In this document: positions 7,113 through 15,414 of the stretch, one piece after another | Layout of the letters: the number at the start of each line of letters is the position of its first letter | Position numbering within the stretch: position 1 is the first letter of the stretch | Source of the DNA: JBEKYH01 sp049511115 | Lineage (GTDB): Bacteria > Planctomycetota > Phycisphaerae > Tepidisphaerales > Tepidisphaeraceae | Direction: 5' to 3' | NCBI GenBank assembly: GCA_049511115.1 | Contig: JBEKYH010000003.1 | Coordinates: 1-31,953 of the forward strand | Length of the DNA stretch: 31,953 bases | Program-made: the position numbers and the translations under genes | The notes under the pieces: model-generated | The model's input: the letters and a program-made list of their open reading frames with translations, nothing else | Told to the model about the DNA's origin: nothing | Database searches by the model: none

Positions 7113-9362
7113 TTATTTATCGTCCTCATCGCGCAGATCGGCCGCGGCATCGCTGCCCGGCTGTGTGGTCGGCGCTTGCGCGACCGATGGCTGCGTGGTG
7201 GGCGCCGCGGGAGCTTCAGCCATTGAGGGCTGCGTCGTCGGCGCCGCCTGGGCATCCGCAACAGAAGGCTGAGTTGTCGGCGCATCTGTCAGCGATGGCA
7301 GCGGAGCCGGGGCCTCCGTCGGCGCTTGTGCGACCGGCGACGACGTGCCTGCCGGCGCCGCATCGACGCTCGGCTGCGTGGCCGGGCCGTTATCGACCTT
7401 CAAGTACTTCGGCGGCGCTTCCGGGGGCGTCACCTGCGCGTCGGCCAGCATCTGCCGCCGGACAAAACCGTGGATAGAGCTATTGTCCGACAGGGTCAGG
7501 AACTGGCCCGAGAGCTGTTCCTTCAGTTTGATGGCTTCGAGGAATTGCGGGTTTAGATTGGTCGCGCAATCCAGGTGCCAGCGCACCAGGTTCAAATCCG
7601 GATTGGGCTTGCGCATTTCCGCTTCGGCGCATTCATAGCTGGTCTCGGCGAGGCGCTCGCGGCCCCAGGGCATCATGCCGCGCCGCACGCCGACGCGCAG
7701 GCGGTCGATGTCCTTCATCTCGGCCTGGGCCTGCTCGTCCATGGCGTCGTCGTCCTGGATGATATGCGGCGTCAGGAGGAAGATGATTTCGCGGCGATCG
7801 GTGCTGTCGGCCTGCTGGCCAAAGAGAGGCCCGGCGAAGGGGAGGTTTCCCAGCAGCGGCACCTGCGCCTTGGTCACTTCGCTGTCTTCGCTGAACAGTC
7901 CGCCGATCAGCACGGTATGCCCGTCTTTCACCATGATGTTAGAGCTGACTTCGTTGGCAAAGATATTTGGCGGCAATCCGTCGGCCTGCGTGGTCTGGCT
8001 CTGGGGGGTCGAATCGCTGGGATCAATTTCCATGCGGATATACCCGTCGTCGCCAATGTACGGCTTGAACGTCAGGGTGATGCCCGTATCCAGGCTGGTG
8101 GCCGACACGGTATTGGTGGTCGCCGTCGCGGTGTTGGAGCCTTCGTAATAGATCGTTTCGCCGATGTGAACGACGCCGGTCTGCTTATCCAGCGTCAGGA
8201 CTTTCGGATTGGAAAGGACCGTCGCATTGGTGACGGATTCCAGGGCATTGAGGAAGACGGCAAAATCATCCTGCACAATGCCGATCTGCAAGCCGCCCTG
8301 GCCGGACTGGATGGCGTTGAATCCCTTGCTGATCTGCCCGCCGCTGAGGGGGGTTGTGACTCCGCCGCCGCCTCCGGTTGAAGAGCTACTGGAGGAACTG
8401 GACGAACTGGATGACCCTGTCCCCAGCAAGACCGGCGGCGTTGCGGTCGATGGCAGCACGCCAAGGTCCGAGAAGTTAATGCTGCCCAGCGCCGTCATGT
8501 TGATGCCGAGCTGGTTGTTCTCCGTCAATTCCGCCTCGAGGATGGTCGCCTCGACGAGGATTTGCTTGGGACGGCGGTCAAAATCCTTGATAATCTTGCG
8601 AATTCTCTCCTGATTGGCCGGATGGTCGGTAATAACGAGGATATCAGTATTGGCATAGCTGTTCCCGCCCGCCAGACCCACGCCACCGGACGAACCGCCG
8701 CCCGAGGAGCTGCTCGATCCGCTGCTTGAGCTGCTGCTGGAGCTACTGCTGGAACTGGTGCTCCCGCCGCCGCCGCTGCCGCTGCCCGCGTCGGGGGTGT
8801 CGCTGGTCACCGCTTCGGGGCTGAGCACGGGCTTGATGAGGGCGAGCGTATCGGTCGCGCTGACGTAGTAGAGCCGGTAGACGTCGGTCTCCAGGTTCTT
8901 TTTCAGACGCTTGTCCATCTCCTCCTGGCTGTAGACGAAGATGATGTTTCCCTTCTGCTCCCAGGCGAATCCGTTGCTCTGCAGGATCGCGTCCAACGCG
9001 TCGTTCACCGTCACGTTGTACAAGTCCATTGCCGGCACCGTGCCGCGCACGTCCTTGGAGGGGATGATGCTGATCTGCGCCTGGCTGCCGATCATGCGCA
9101 GCACTTCCACCAGCGGCACGTCGTTGTTGATTTGAATGCTGAAGGTGCCGGAGTCGGTAAGCGTGATCTTCGGTGGCGCGCCGGCCTTTTCATCGGCGGG
9201 CTGAGTCGCGGGAGATTGGGCGGCAAAGGGATCGGCCGCGGGCTGGGTCGCCGCATCAGCCCCGATTGCCCGATTCTCCAGGATTGCCGTCCCACCGCGA
9301 CCGGAATAAACGGCCACCGTGGCCAAAAAAATAGAACCCAAAGTTCGTTGCCATTTTTTCAT
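7113..9362 (-). CDS. pilQ: Secretin of type IV pilus / type II secretion (PilQ/GspD family)
   Basis: A 749-residue outer-membrane channel protein. After an N-terminal signal (MKKWQRTLGSIFLATVAVYS) and a TQP-rich stretch come an N-domain (about 72-145; VPLVEVLRMIG, VTVNDALDAIL), a second N-domain (about 158-265; DILVITDHPANQERI) and the secretin pore domain (about 355-537). The pore domain carries the signature VPLLGNLPFAGPLFG (501-515) and ends EIIFLLTPHII. Two Ser/Gly tracts (194-229 and 317-335) interrupt the N-domain and the region before the pore. The tail after 650 repeats TTQPSV-type units. GAGGTGAC before the ATG supports the start. PilQ versus GspD is not settled by the protein itself; pilM, pilN and pilO upstream favour the pilus type. 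Confidence 0.92.
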   Translation of the reverse strand: MKKWQRTLGSIFLATVAVYSGRGGTAILENRAIGADAATQPAADPFAAQSPATQPADEKAGAPPKITLTDSGTFSIQINNDVPLVEVLRMIGSQAQISIIPSKDVRGTVPAMDLYNVTVNDALDAILQSNGFAWEQKGNIIFVYSQEEMDKRLKKNLETDVYRLYYVSATDTLALIKPVLSPEAVTSDTPDAGSGSGGGGSTSSSSSSSSSSSSGSSSSSGGGSSGGVGLAGGNSYANTDILVITDHPANQERIRKIIKDFDRRPKQILVEATILEAELTENNQLGINMTALGSINFSDLGVLPSTATPPVLLGTGSSSSSSSSSSSSTGGGGGVTTPLSGGQISKGFNAIQSGQGGLQIGIVQDDFAVFLNALESVTNATVLSNPKVLTLDKQTGVVHIGETIYYEGSNTATATTNTVSATSLDTGITLTFKPYIGDDGYIRMEIDPSDSTPQSQTTQADGLPPNIFANEVSSNIMVKDGHTVLIGGLFSEDSEVTKAQVPLLGNLPFAGPLFGQQADSTDRREIIFLLTPHIIQDDDAMDEQAQAEMKDIDRLRVGVRRGMMPWGRERLAETSYECAEAEMRKPNPDLNLVRWHLDCATNLNPQFLEAIKLKEQLSGQFLTLSDNSSIHGFVRRQMLADAQVTPPEAPPKYLKVDNGPATQPSVDAAPAGTSSPVAQAPTEAPAPLPSLTDAPTTQPSVADAQAAPTTQPSMAEAPAAPTTQPSVAQAPTTQPGSDAAADLRDEDDK

Positions 9363-9391
9363 AATGTCACCTCGTGTGCGGAATTCAGCGT

Positions 9392-9409
9392 ACTCAGGCA
9401 CCCCTGAGT
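9392..9409 (-). promoter_or_regulatory. Small hairpin in the secretin leader
   Basis: ACTCAGG and CCTGAGT form a perfect 7-bp stem with a 4-nt loop, 30 nt before the secretin ATG on the minus strand. The whole 344-nt gap 9363-9706 has no supportable gene and is unusually long for the inside of this tightly packed cluster. It probably holds a second promoter or a leader, but I could not identify a -35/-10 pair. Confidence 0.35.
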
Positions 9410-9706
9410 CTTCGCCATCCGCAAAAGAACTTCGACGCCAGACCAATCGACCGCGGAGCATTCAATTGCCGCCGCGGGAGGCTTGCGTTGCCACACCGCC
9501 GCGACATGCTTCCTAAAGAACGCTCGGTTCATCGAGCCGCGCGGGCCACAAAATTCACCGAGAAATCCGAAGATTTTCGCTCTCGCTCACTTTGGCGTCC
9601 CCGTCCAAGAATCCCGCGCGGCATACGCCTGCCGACGCCAGCGCGCAGTTTCCATCGCAGGTGGCAGTGGCCGATAACCTTGAATTACCCAACCTGCCCA
9701 ATCTAT

Positions 9707-10348
9707 TCATTTCATTGAAAGTTCGATCTGCACGCCGTCCCGTTCAATAAAAACACGACGCGATTCGATCTTGGCGACGCGAAACCCGGTCTGGCCAATC
9801 GGCTGGCCCAATCCCACCAGCACGCCATTGATCCAGACCCGCGGATTCTCGCCCAGCACTGTTCCCTCCAGTGTCAGGCCGCCAGCTTGCTCGCGCAGAT
9901 TCTCAATGAGAATCTGGCGCTCCTTGACTTGATCGGCTTCCGTGGCCGCCGACTTTGCACTTCCGTTATCGGTATTCGCCGATGGCGGCGGATGGTTCGG
10001 GTCCTGGGGGTAGTAGTCGTAGGGAACGGAAAAAAGGTTCCGCCCCATATCCCGATCCGACTCATTGGCCCAGTCGGATAAGCTCTTAATGGGCTGCTCG
10101 CGGCGTCCGGCCTGCACAGTGCCGTCGTCACCGCTGGTCCCTGAAGTATCCAGCCGCGCGGCCGACGCGCTTTGCGGGCCGTGCCCGCCGACGATGAGCT
10201 TGCCCCATAGGCAAACGAGCACCGCGACCAATACCGCCAGCAGCCAGACCCGGCGCGGGTCGCGTTTCATGGCGGCGCGCAATTGCTGAACCAGGCCTGA
10301 GCCACCGGAGGTCCTGTGCCCGCCGAATTGCGTGCCGGCCGAGGCCAT
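9707..10348 (-). CDS. Inner-membrane PilP/GspC-like pilus assembly protein
   Basis: A 213-residue protein with a cytoplasmic N-terminus, one membrane helix (about residues 33-53, VWLLAVLVAVLVCLWGKLIV) and a periplasmic part. The last 60 residues (LEGTVLGENPRVWINGVLVG ... VFIERDGVQIEL) read as a small beta domain like the PilP or GspC homology region that links the inner-membrane platform to the secretin. Family membership is inferred from this pattern and from gene order (after PilO, before the secretin), not from a strong motif. PilP is normally a lipoprotein; here the anchor is a helix, as in GspC. The ATG at 10348 overlaps the pilO stop as TGATG; a GTG at 10351 is an alternative start. Confidence 0.65.
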   Translation of the reverse strand: MASAGTQFGGHRTSGGSGLVQQLRAAMKRDPRRVWLLAVLVAVLVCLWGKLIVGGHGPQSASAARLDTSGTSGDDGTVQAGRREQPIKSLSDWANESDRDMGRNLFSVPYDYYPQDPNHPPPSANTDNGSAKSAATEADQVKERQILIENLREQAGGLTLEGTVLGENPRVWINGVLVGLGQPIGQTGFRVAKIESRRVFIERDGVQIELSMK

Positions 10349-10923
10349 CACCGCCCTCCCGAATAATAAATGTTGACCTCAAGGCTTACATTGACGGTCC
10401 CCGTCTTGGAATTAATTCCGTTCATGGTGACTTCCCGCACCCGCGTGAGCCGGTCCATGTCCTCCAGGGCGCGGATAAAGGAGTAGACGGAAGTGAACTC
10501 TCCCTGGAAGGTCAGCACGATGGGCTCTTCGAAATAAAGCTCGTCCCGCCGCGCCGCGCCCGGCAGCTCGACCAGTTTTTGCAAGCCGGCCCGCTGCACC
10601 GCATCATTGACATCGCGGTCAAACTGCCCGATTTGCGCGTCCACCGGCAGCTTCTTGAATCCTGCGAGGCGCGCCTTGAGATTGCGCAATTCCAATTCTA
10701 CTTTGGGCAGTTTGCCGGTTTGCGACAGATCATTGTCCAGTTCCGTTTTCTTGGCCGCGGTCTGGCGGTCTAGGGAATCGATCTGCGCCTGCTGAGGCCG
10801 GTAGACGCCGAAATAGAAAAGCACCAGCGCCGCCAGCATGCCCCCGCTCAGCGCGTATTGCACCTTGGCAAATGTGAGGATTTGCCGAGTCAGGCGATTA
10901 GTGGGTTGTATCTGCTCGGTCAT
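10348..10923 (-). CDS. pilO: Type IV pilus inner-membrane protein PilO
   Basis: A 191-residue protein with a short cytoplasmic N-terminus, one membrane helix (about residues 27-42) and then a coiled coil (YRPQQAQIDSLDRQTAAKK, about 43-95). It ends in a ferredoxin-like periplasmic domain (about 100-190; LTFQGEFTSVYSFIRALEDM, TVNVSLEVNIYY). The GEFxSVYxFIRALE pattern is characteristic of PilO. It pairs with PilN in the periplasm and connects to PilP and the secretin. It starts 21 nt after the pilN stop and its stop overlaps the next start, so translation is likely coupled. Confidence 0.87.
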   Translation of the reverse strand: MTEQIQPTNRLTRQILTFAKVQYALSGGMLAALVLFYFGVYRPQQAQIDSLDRQTAAKKTELDNDLSQTGKLPKVELELRNLKARLAGFKKLPVDAQIGQFDRDVNDAVQRAGLQKLVELPGAARRDELYFEEPIVLTFQGEFTSVYSFIRALEDMDRLTRVREVTMNGINSKTGTVNVSLEVNIYYSGGR

Positions 10924-10944
10924 GTCTTTGACTCGTTCAGTGCG

Positions 10945-11619
10945 CTATTGTCCGCCGCTGGCCAAGGTTGCCTCGCCGCCGGGCGCCGCGGCCACGGCGG
11001 GTGCGTCGGCGGATGTGTCCAGATTCAACGCGAATCGGACCTCAAACTTGCGCATCAGGTGTCCGCCATCGGCGTGGTCCTCGGCCTTCACCAGTTCCAC
11101 TTCGCCGAAATACGCGACACCCACCAGATTGGTGAGAAACTGCGCCAGTTCATCCTCCGTGGGAGAGAAACCCACCAGGCTCACGCGCAGCTTTCGGCTG
11201 ATCCGCGGCGTCAGGCCGCGCGCCTTGTCCTCGGGGCTTTGCGGCGCGGCGCTTTCCTCGGTCGTGAGGCGAAAATCCGTGAGCGCCATTCGCGCCGGCA
11301 TCTGCTTTTCAATTTCCGCCAGCATCCGCCCCGCCGGAACATGCACGCCCAGGTGCTGCACGATCTGATCCTGCTGTTCAAGCTCGCCTTTAATCGCCTC
11401 GATTTCCTGCAGGCGATGCAAATCGCCGCCGGTCCGATCAAGCTGCTGGTTCACGTCGTCCAGCCCCGCCGATGCCAGGCGGACCTGGCGCTGGCCCACG
11501 TACGCCCAGAGCGAAAGCGCCACCAGCAGCAGTCCAGCGGCCCACGCCTGCGCCATGACGAACCGCCGGCGTCGCAGCAGCAGCGGATACCAGGATGGCA
11601 CAAATTCCGGCTCACGCAC
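10945..11619 (-). CDS. pilN: Type IV pilus assembly protein PilN
   Basis: A 224-residue protein whose short N-terminal segment (EPEFVPSWYPLLLRRRR) resembles the conserved cytoplasmic PilN peptide that docks into PilM. It has one membrane helix (about residues 24-42), a coiled coil (about 45-85) and a periplasmic alpha/beta domain (LRVSLVGFSPTEDELAQFLT). The start is GTG, with a strong GGAGGTG ribosome site about 6 nt upstream. It overlaps the end of pilM by 8 nt. The C-terminus is Ala/Pro/Gly rich. In the assembled system PilN forms a dimer with PilO. Confidence 0.85.
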   Translation of the reverse strand: MREPEFVPSWYPLLLRRRRFVMAQAWAAGLLLVALSLWAYVGQRQVRLASAGLDDVNQQLDRTGGDLHRLQEIEAIKGELEQQDQIVQHLGVHVPAGRMLAEIEKQMPARMALTDFRLTTEESAAPQSPEDKARGLTPRISRKLRVSLVGFSPTEDELAQFLTNLVGVAYFGEVELVKAEDHADGGHLMRKFEVRFALNLDTSADAPAVAAAPGGEATLASGGQ

Positions 11620-12961
11620 GGAACACCTCCGCCATCACGGTTTTATTCTCCACGACCGGCGCCTTGCCTTCGGCGCCCACGACTCTGCCCTCGCCGCCGG
11701 GAATCGCTTCCGCGGCCGCGGCCTTGAGCTCCGCCGGCGTCTTGGCCTCGGCGGCTCCGGCGATGGCCTGATTCAAGTCGATGACTTCGCCCAGGCCCTG
11801 CCGCGTCTGGCGCGGCCGCCCGTCTTTGGCCGCGAATTTCCCGGCCGTTTTCTTGAGCGCGAGCCCCAGGGCCTTGGCCCATTCGCACATGGTCCCCTGC
11901 CGGTCTTCCGCCTTCATCGCCGAGCAATCGACGCTGTGCAGCGGGTTGCCTGGCTCGACCGCGATCGACAGCACGCCTTGCAGTACCGCGCTCAAATTAG
12001 GATCGTTGGCCTCGCCGCCCAACAGCCGCACCCGCGCCGGACCGGGGCCGCGGAAGGTCACCGAGTAATAGCGCAGGCACATGGAGACTTCGCGTCCCAG
12101 TTCCTCCAGTGTTCCGCGCGTGGCATGATTCACCGCCTGGCTGATCGCCTCCTGGCCGTCATTGGAGCCGGCCGTCGCCTTGGCGCGCAGGTCGGAAACT
12201 CGCCCGTCCCCTTTGGCCTGATTCGCCGCCAACGCCAGCCGCCGCCGCAGGGCGCGGGCCTCGTCCAGATTGATCCCCAGCCGCTTGGCGACCGATTCGT
12301 TCAAGCGCTGTCCGCCGATGTCAACGGGCTTGTAGAAACTCAATTCGCGCCCGCGGCCGATGAGGACCTGCGTGCGCCGCGTTCCCACGTCCAGCAGAAC
12401 ATTCACTTCCTGCTCGTCGTCGCGGCGGCGGATGAATCGCTCGACCGACCGGTACAACGCGCACGGCTCGGCATCCAGCGACGCCACCTGAAAGCCCACG
12501 CGGTCCAGCCGCTCGACGAACGCGTCCACGTCCTCGCGCTTGGCCGCCATCACGATGACTTCCTGGCGCATGTCCGTCGATTGCCGCACTTCGCCGGCCG
12601 TCAGGTGCTCGACATGCGCCTCGTCGGCGTCAAAGGAAAAAATGTTCTTTGCCTCAAAGGAAATCGCCGCCGGCAATTCCGCGGCCGGAATGAGCGGCAG
12701 GCGCACGTTCTTGATGTGCAGGATGTCGCGCGGCAGCGCCGCCACCACGGCCCGCCCCGCGAAACCGCCCTTGTCGAGCATCTCCGCCGCGCTCTCCAGC
12801 GCCGCTTCGATCGCCTGCTCGCCCCTGGCGGTGCTCTCCAGCGGCTGACGCGCGGCCGCCCGGACCCGCAGGCTGTTCCCGTCGGCCTCCAACTGCAGCA
12901 GCTTCACGCTGTCGTGGCCGATGTCCAATCCAATCGGCTGTATTTCCGCGTTTCGCAGCAT
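11612..12961 (-). CDS. pilM: Type IV pilus actin-like ATPase PilM
   Basis: A 449-residue cytoplasmic protein of the actin/FtsA fold. The N-terminal phosphate-1 loop is visible (GLDIGHDSVKLLQL, residues 11-24), followed by PilM-like blocks such as AVVAALPRDILHIKNVRLP, AISFEAKNIF and VNVLLDVGTRRTQVLIGRG. A late PARVRLLGGEAND segment matches the second nucleotide-binding region. PilM binds ATP and the PilN tail and sits under the inner-membrane platform. It is about 100 residues longer than usual: the extra C-terminal part is Ala/Glu/Lys rich and probably disordered. I take the ATG at 12961; a TTG at 12970 is also in frame. The gene begins a tightly coupled pilM-N-O-P run. Confidence 0.87.
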   Translation of the reverse strand: MLRNAEIQPIGLDIGHDSVKLLQLEADGNSLRVRAAARQPLESTARGEQAIEAALESAAEMLDKGGFAGRAVVAALPRDILHIKNVRLPLIPAAELPAAISFEAKNIFSFDADEAHVEHLTAGEVRQSTDMRQEVIVMAAKREDVDAFVERLDRVGFQVASLDAEPCALYRSVERFIRRRDDEQEVNVLLDVGTRRTQVLIGRGRELSFYKPVDIGGQRLNESVAKRLGINLDEARALRRRLALAANQAKGDGRVSDLRAKATAGSNDGQEAISQAVNHATRGTLEELGREVSMCLRYYSVTFRGPGPARVRLLGGEANDPNLSAVLQGVLSIAVEPGNPLHSVDCSAMKAEDRQGTMCEWAKALGLALKKTAGKFAAKDGRPRQTRQGLGEVIDLNQAIAGAAEAKTPAELKAAAAEAIPGGEGRVVGAEGKAPVVENKTVMAEVFRA

Positions 12962-13119
12962 TGCTCTCAATTCGCCCGTGGCTCATGCCCAAAGGGCGCA
13001 AATGGCCGAATCCCCCTTCAATTCACATTCCCGGACAAAGTGCGGTATTGGAAAAATCGGCCATTGCACGGCCCAACTGAACCCCAGAGGTAACTTCGCT
13101 CACGATGACGCGGGCTACT

Positions 13120-13260
13120 AACCGCAGAGGCGCGGAGGACGCAGAGATAAAGCAAAAGAAATGATTTAGAACAAACTTTTAGTTTATTCCAATACGCGAA
13201 TGCTGACTTGATTGGTAAGAATTTCCCGCATTTCTCCGCGTCCTCTGCGCCTCTGCGGTT
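13120..13260. repeat. Long inverted repeat between the pseudopilin gene and pilM
   Basis: Arms 13120-13147 and 13233-13260 pair at 26 of 28 positions around an 85-nt spacer. The arm core is AACCGCAGAGGCGCGGAGGA. It lies in the 331-nt gap 12962-13292, which otherwise holds no supportable gene. The arms belong to the same general purine-rich/pyrimidine-rich type as the repeats at 27987-28057 and around the SpoIIE-type gene. It splits the pilus cluster into two likely transcription units. Confidence 0.88.
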
Positions 13261-13292
13261 CACCTGCGTTTTTTTTTGGCTGACAGCGTTTT

Positions 13293-13844
13293 TTATTGGA
13301 CGGTCATATCGCCCGTATCCATCTGGATCGTGATCGTCACCGCCTCTTGTCCGGCGGTGATCTGAATGGTTCCCCCGCCGGCCGGAAGCGCCGCGGGGGA
13401 TCCGCCGGTCGCATTGCACGACCAGGGTGATCCCAGTTCATCAAAGTACATATACGTCGTGCCCGCAACCGCCGTGCCTCCGAAATTCACCGTACCCAAC
13501 CCGGTATTCGGCAGCGCCCCCGTGCCCAGCGTGTTGGAATATGCTGACTGCGTAATCGGATTCGTCAGCGTCGTCACCGGGCTGAGCGCGCTGCACAAGG
13601 AATACGTATTGCCGGAGAATGTGACGTACACATCCTGCTGCGTGGCAATCGCGTAATTCTGCGCGAAGGTCATGTCGGCGAGCACTTGCCGCGCCGCCGA
13701 TTCCGCCTGGAGATCATACTGGTTGCTCAGCCCCGCGAAGACAATCGCCGCCGCGATCGCCATGATGACGATCACGCACATGATCTCGATCAGTGTGAAT
13801 CCGCGCCGCGCTGCTAACCTCGAATTGGGCGGTGGGAGAATCAT
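13293..13844 (-). CDS. Minor pseudopilin, GspH/FimT type
   Basis: A 183-residue protein with a class III signal: RRGFTLIE at residues 13-20. Prepilin peptidase should cut after Gly15 and leave Phe as the new N-terminus, with the conserved Glu at position +5. The hydrophobic helix continues to about residue 40. The segment after it (ARQVLADMTFAQNYAIATQQ) is typical of GspH/FimT. The rest is a small beta domain with many Gly/Thr. Minor pseudopilins prime the pilus tip. The ATG overlaps the stop of the preceding small gene (ATGA). Confidence 0.9.
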   Translation of the reverse strand: MILPPPNSRLAARRGFTLIEIMCVIVIMAIAAAIVFAGLSNQYDLQAESAARQVLADMTFAQNYAIATQQDVYVTFSGNTYSLCSALSPVTTLTNPITQSAYSNTLGTGALPNTGLGTVNFGGTAVAGTTYMYFDELGSPWSCNATGGSPAALPAGGGTIQITAGQEAVTITIQMDTGDMTVQ

Positions 13845-14083
13845 GGTGTGTTGCTGTCATCGGCCTTCACCGTTTGCACTTTTAGCTTTCCGCTCGACAT
13901 AAGGTCGATAATCCTGTCCAGCTTTTGGTTATTGGCCGTTAAAAGCTGAATAATCTCTACATTCTGCGCCCCCGCGTCGGGGATTTCGCCGCGCGCCGAC
14001 GGCGCCGACGGTCCCAGCGACTGTCCGATAATCCACGCCGCCGCCAATACCAGCGAGGCCGCCAATATTCGATTGTCTTTCAT
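13841..14083 (-). CDS. Small membrane-anchored protein in the pilus cluster
   Basis: An 80-residue protein of unknown family. Residues 6-21 are hydrophobic (ILAASLVLAAAWIIGQ), then a short periplasmic tail contains a predicted helix (VEIIQLLTANNQKLDRIIDL). AAGGAG lies about 7 nt before the ATG, and its stop overlaps the pseudopilin start, which strongly supports it as a real translated gene. A membrane helix followed by an amphipathic helix would suit an accessory subunit of the minor pilin complex; that is inference only. Confidence 0.75.
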   Translation of the reverse strand: MKDNRILAASLVLAAAWIIGQSLGPSAPSARGEIPDAGAQNVEIIQLLTANNQKLDRIIDLMSSGKLKVQTVKADDSNTP

Positions 14084-14116
14084 TGAACTGCTCCTTCTGT
14101 TTATTTCTGCCGGGTC

Positions 14117-15340
14117 TTAAGGATTCCACGTCACGATTTTCACACTTATCGGCGTCTCCGCGGGTGTCCAACTTGTAAAATTCGGAACAGCCGCGTCAGC
14201 CGCGTTGTAATCCACGCTTAATTTTCCCGCATACGTCGAAGACACCGTTGCGGTATTGGTCAGCAATGCCCCAGTCACGGCCACCTGGCTGCTCCCGTTT
14301 CCTCCCGTCCCAATGCCGTTGCCGATGTAGGCCAAGCCGGTCACGGTCAGCTTCGCCCCCGCGGCTATCGTCACCTGCTGTCCCACCACCAGCGCCGGAT
14401 ACCCCGCCGGCGGCGGACCGATGTTGACTGTCCCGGTGATCGCAAGCGTTCCATTGGGAACGTAGACGTATCCGGCGTTCACCGTTCCCAGGGTCGCGGT
14501 CACGTTATTGCCCGTATTGAATAACAGGTTCAGCGCATTGTTCAGGCCGCCTCCGAGTAACGCCTCCAGAACATTCAGCAAGGCTTGCGTGAGGCTGCCT
14601 GACCAGGTCTGCGGCGTATCGCCCCCCGAGGTGATCTGCGAATAATCCGGGATTGTCGTTATGGCCGGCACCATCCCATAACTTGGCCCGGCCAACGGCG
14701 AATGATTCCATGTCCCTGTTCCCGAAACCGACGACGCGGCGATCGACCCGTTAACCGTCGCCGAAGCGCCCAGCGTGACCGTGCCGTTGGTTTCAATCCC
14801 CGCCACGCTGCTGCCGGAGGTGCCATTGATGGTCATCACCTTGCCGTTCTGGCTCAGGCTGACGGCGCTGTTGCTGGTGATCGCCTGATTCACGACGAAC
14901 GTGTAATTGACCTGCACAATGGCGCTGACCGTTTTGGAAAGGCTGCCGCCGCTGTCGTTAGTGACCGTCCCTTTTGACGTGACCGACCATTGATTTCCCG
15001 CTGTCCCGTAGGTTGAAACCGTCACCGTCGCCGTGCCGCTGGCGTTCTTAAAGCTGATCCCTGACCCCCCCGTCCAATAGGGCGGAAAATTTCCCGACTG
15101 CGCCGCCAGCGAGGGGGCATGGGATGGATACTGCAAGTAATACATCGCCAGTTCAACGCCCGCCTCGGCGACCGCGTCCGCCTGCACCCCCGCCGTCTCG
15201 TTGGCCGCCACCTGCGCCTGCACGCTGGCGTTGGCAAGCATGGCGTAGGCCATCACCGAACAGAGCGTCATCAGGACAAGCACCAAAAGCAGCGCCACGC
15301 CGCGCCGTGTTCGGGTCAACCTCGCGATGCGGGTTCGCAT
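14117..15340 (-). CDS. PilX/GspK-like minor pilin-type protein
   Basis: A 407-residue protein. The N-terminus TRRGVALLLVLVLMTLCSVM (residues 11-30) resembles the PilX/GspK class of pilin-like signals, in which the Glu at +5 is missing. The following AQVAANETAGVQADAVAEAG region also matches PilX N-terminal segments. The remaining 330 residues are a Gly/Ser/Thr/Asn-rich beta-type passenger (NGTVTLGASATVNGSIAASS, NVTATLGTVNAGYVYVPNG). I chose the ATG at 15340; a TTG at 15400 is in frame but spoils the signal. It is the first gene of the cluster in transcription order, 74 nt after the stop of the second sigma fusion. It may cap the pilus or act in surface binding. Confidence 0.8.
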   Translation of the reverse strand: MRTRIARLTRTRRGVALLLVLVLMTLCSVMAYAMLANASVQAQVAANETAGVQADAVAEAGVELAMYYLQYPSHAPSLAAQSGNFPPYWTGGSGISFKNASGTATVTVSTYGTAGNQWSVTSKGTVTNDSGGSLSKTVSAIVQVNYTFVVNQAITSNSAVSLSQNGKVMTINGTSGSSVAGIETNGTVTLGASATVNGSIAASSVSGTGTWNHSPLAGPSYGMVPAITTIPDYSQITSGGDTPQTWSGSLTQALLNVLEALLGGGLNNALNLLFNTGNNVTATLGTVNAGYVYVPNGTLAITGTVNIGPPPAGYPALVVGQQVTIAAGAKLTVTGLAYIGNGIGTGGNGSSQVAVTGALLTNTATVSSTYAGKLSVDYNAADAAVPNFTSWTPAETPISVKIVTWNP

Positions 15341-15414
15341 TGAGTAATCATCGGTTGGGCGGCGCGTAGAGTTTACCTGGGTTATCGGCACCCGGTGCAA
15401 GTGCGAGCTATGCG

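Noticed and set aside
8695..8760. Frameshift or assembly error at the poly-Ser tract of the secretin
   Set aside because: The tract uses mixed Ser codons rather than a simple homopolymer, and secretin motifs stay in frame on both sides.
11555..13093. 512-codon open frame on the plus strand opposite pilM and pilN
   Set aside because: It is the mirror of well-supported pil genes in GC-rich DNA. Its translation is rich in Arg, Gln and His with no domain pattern.
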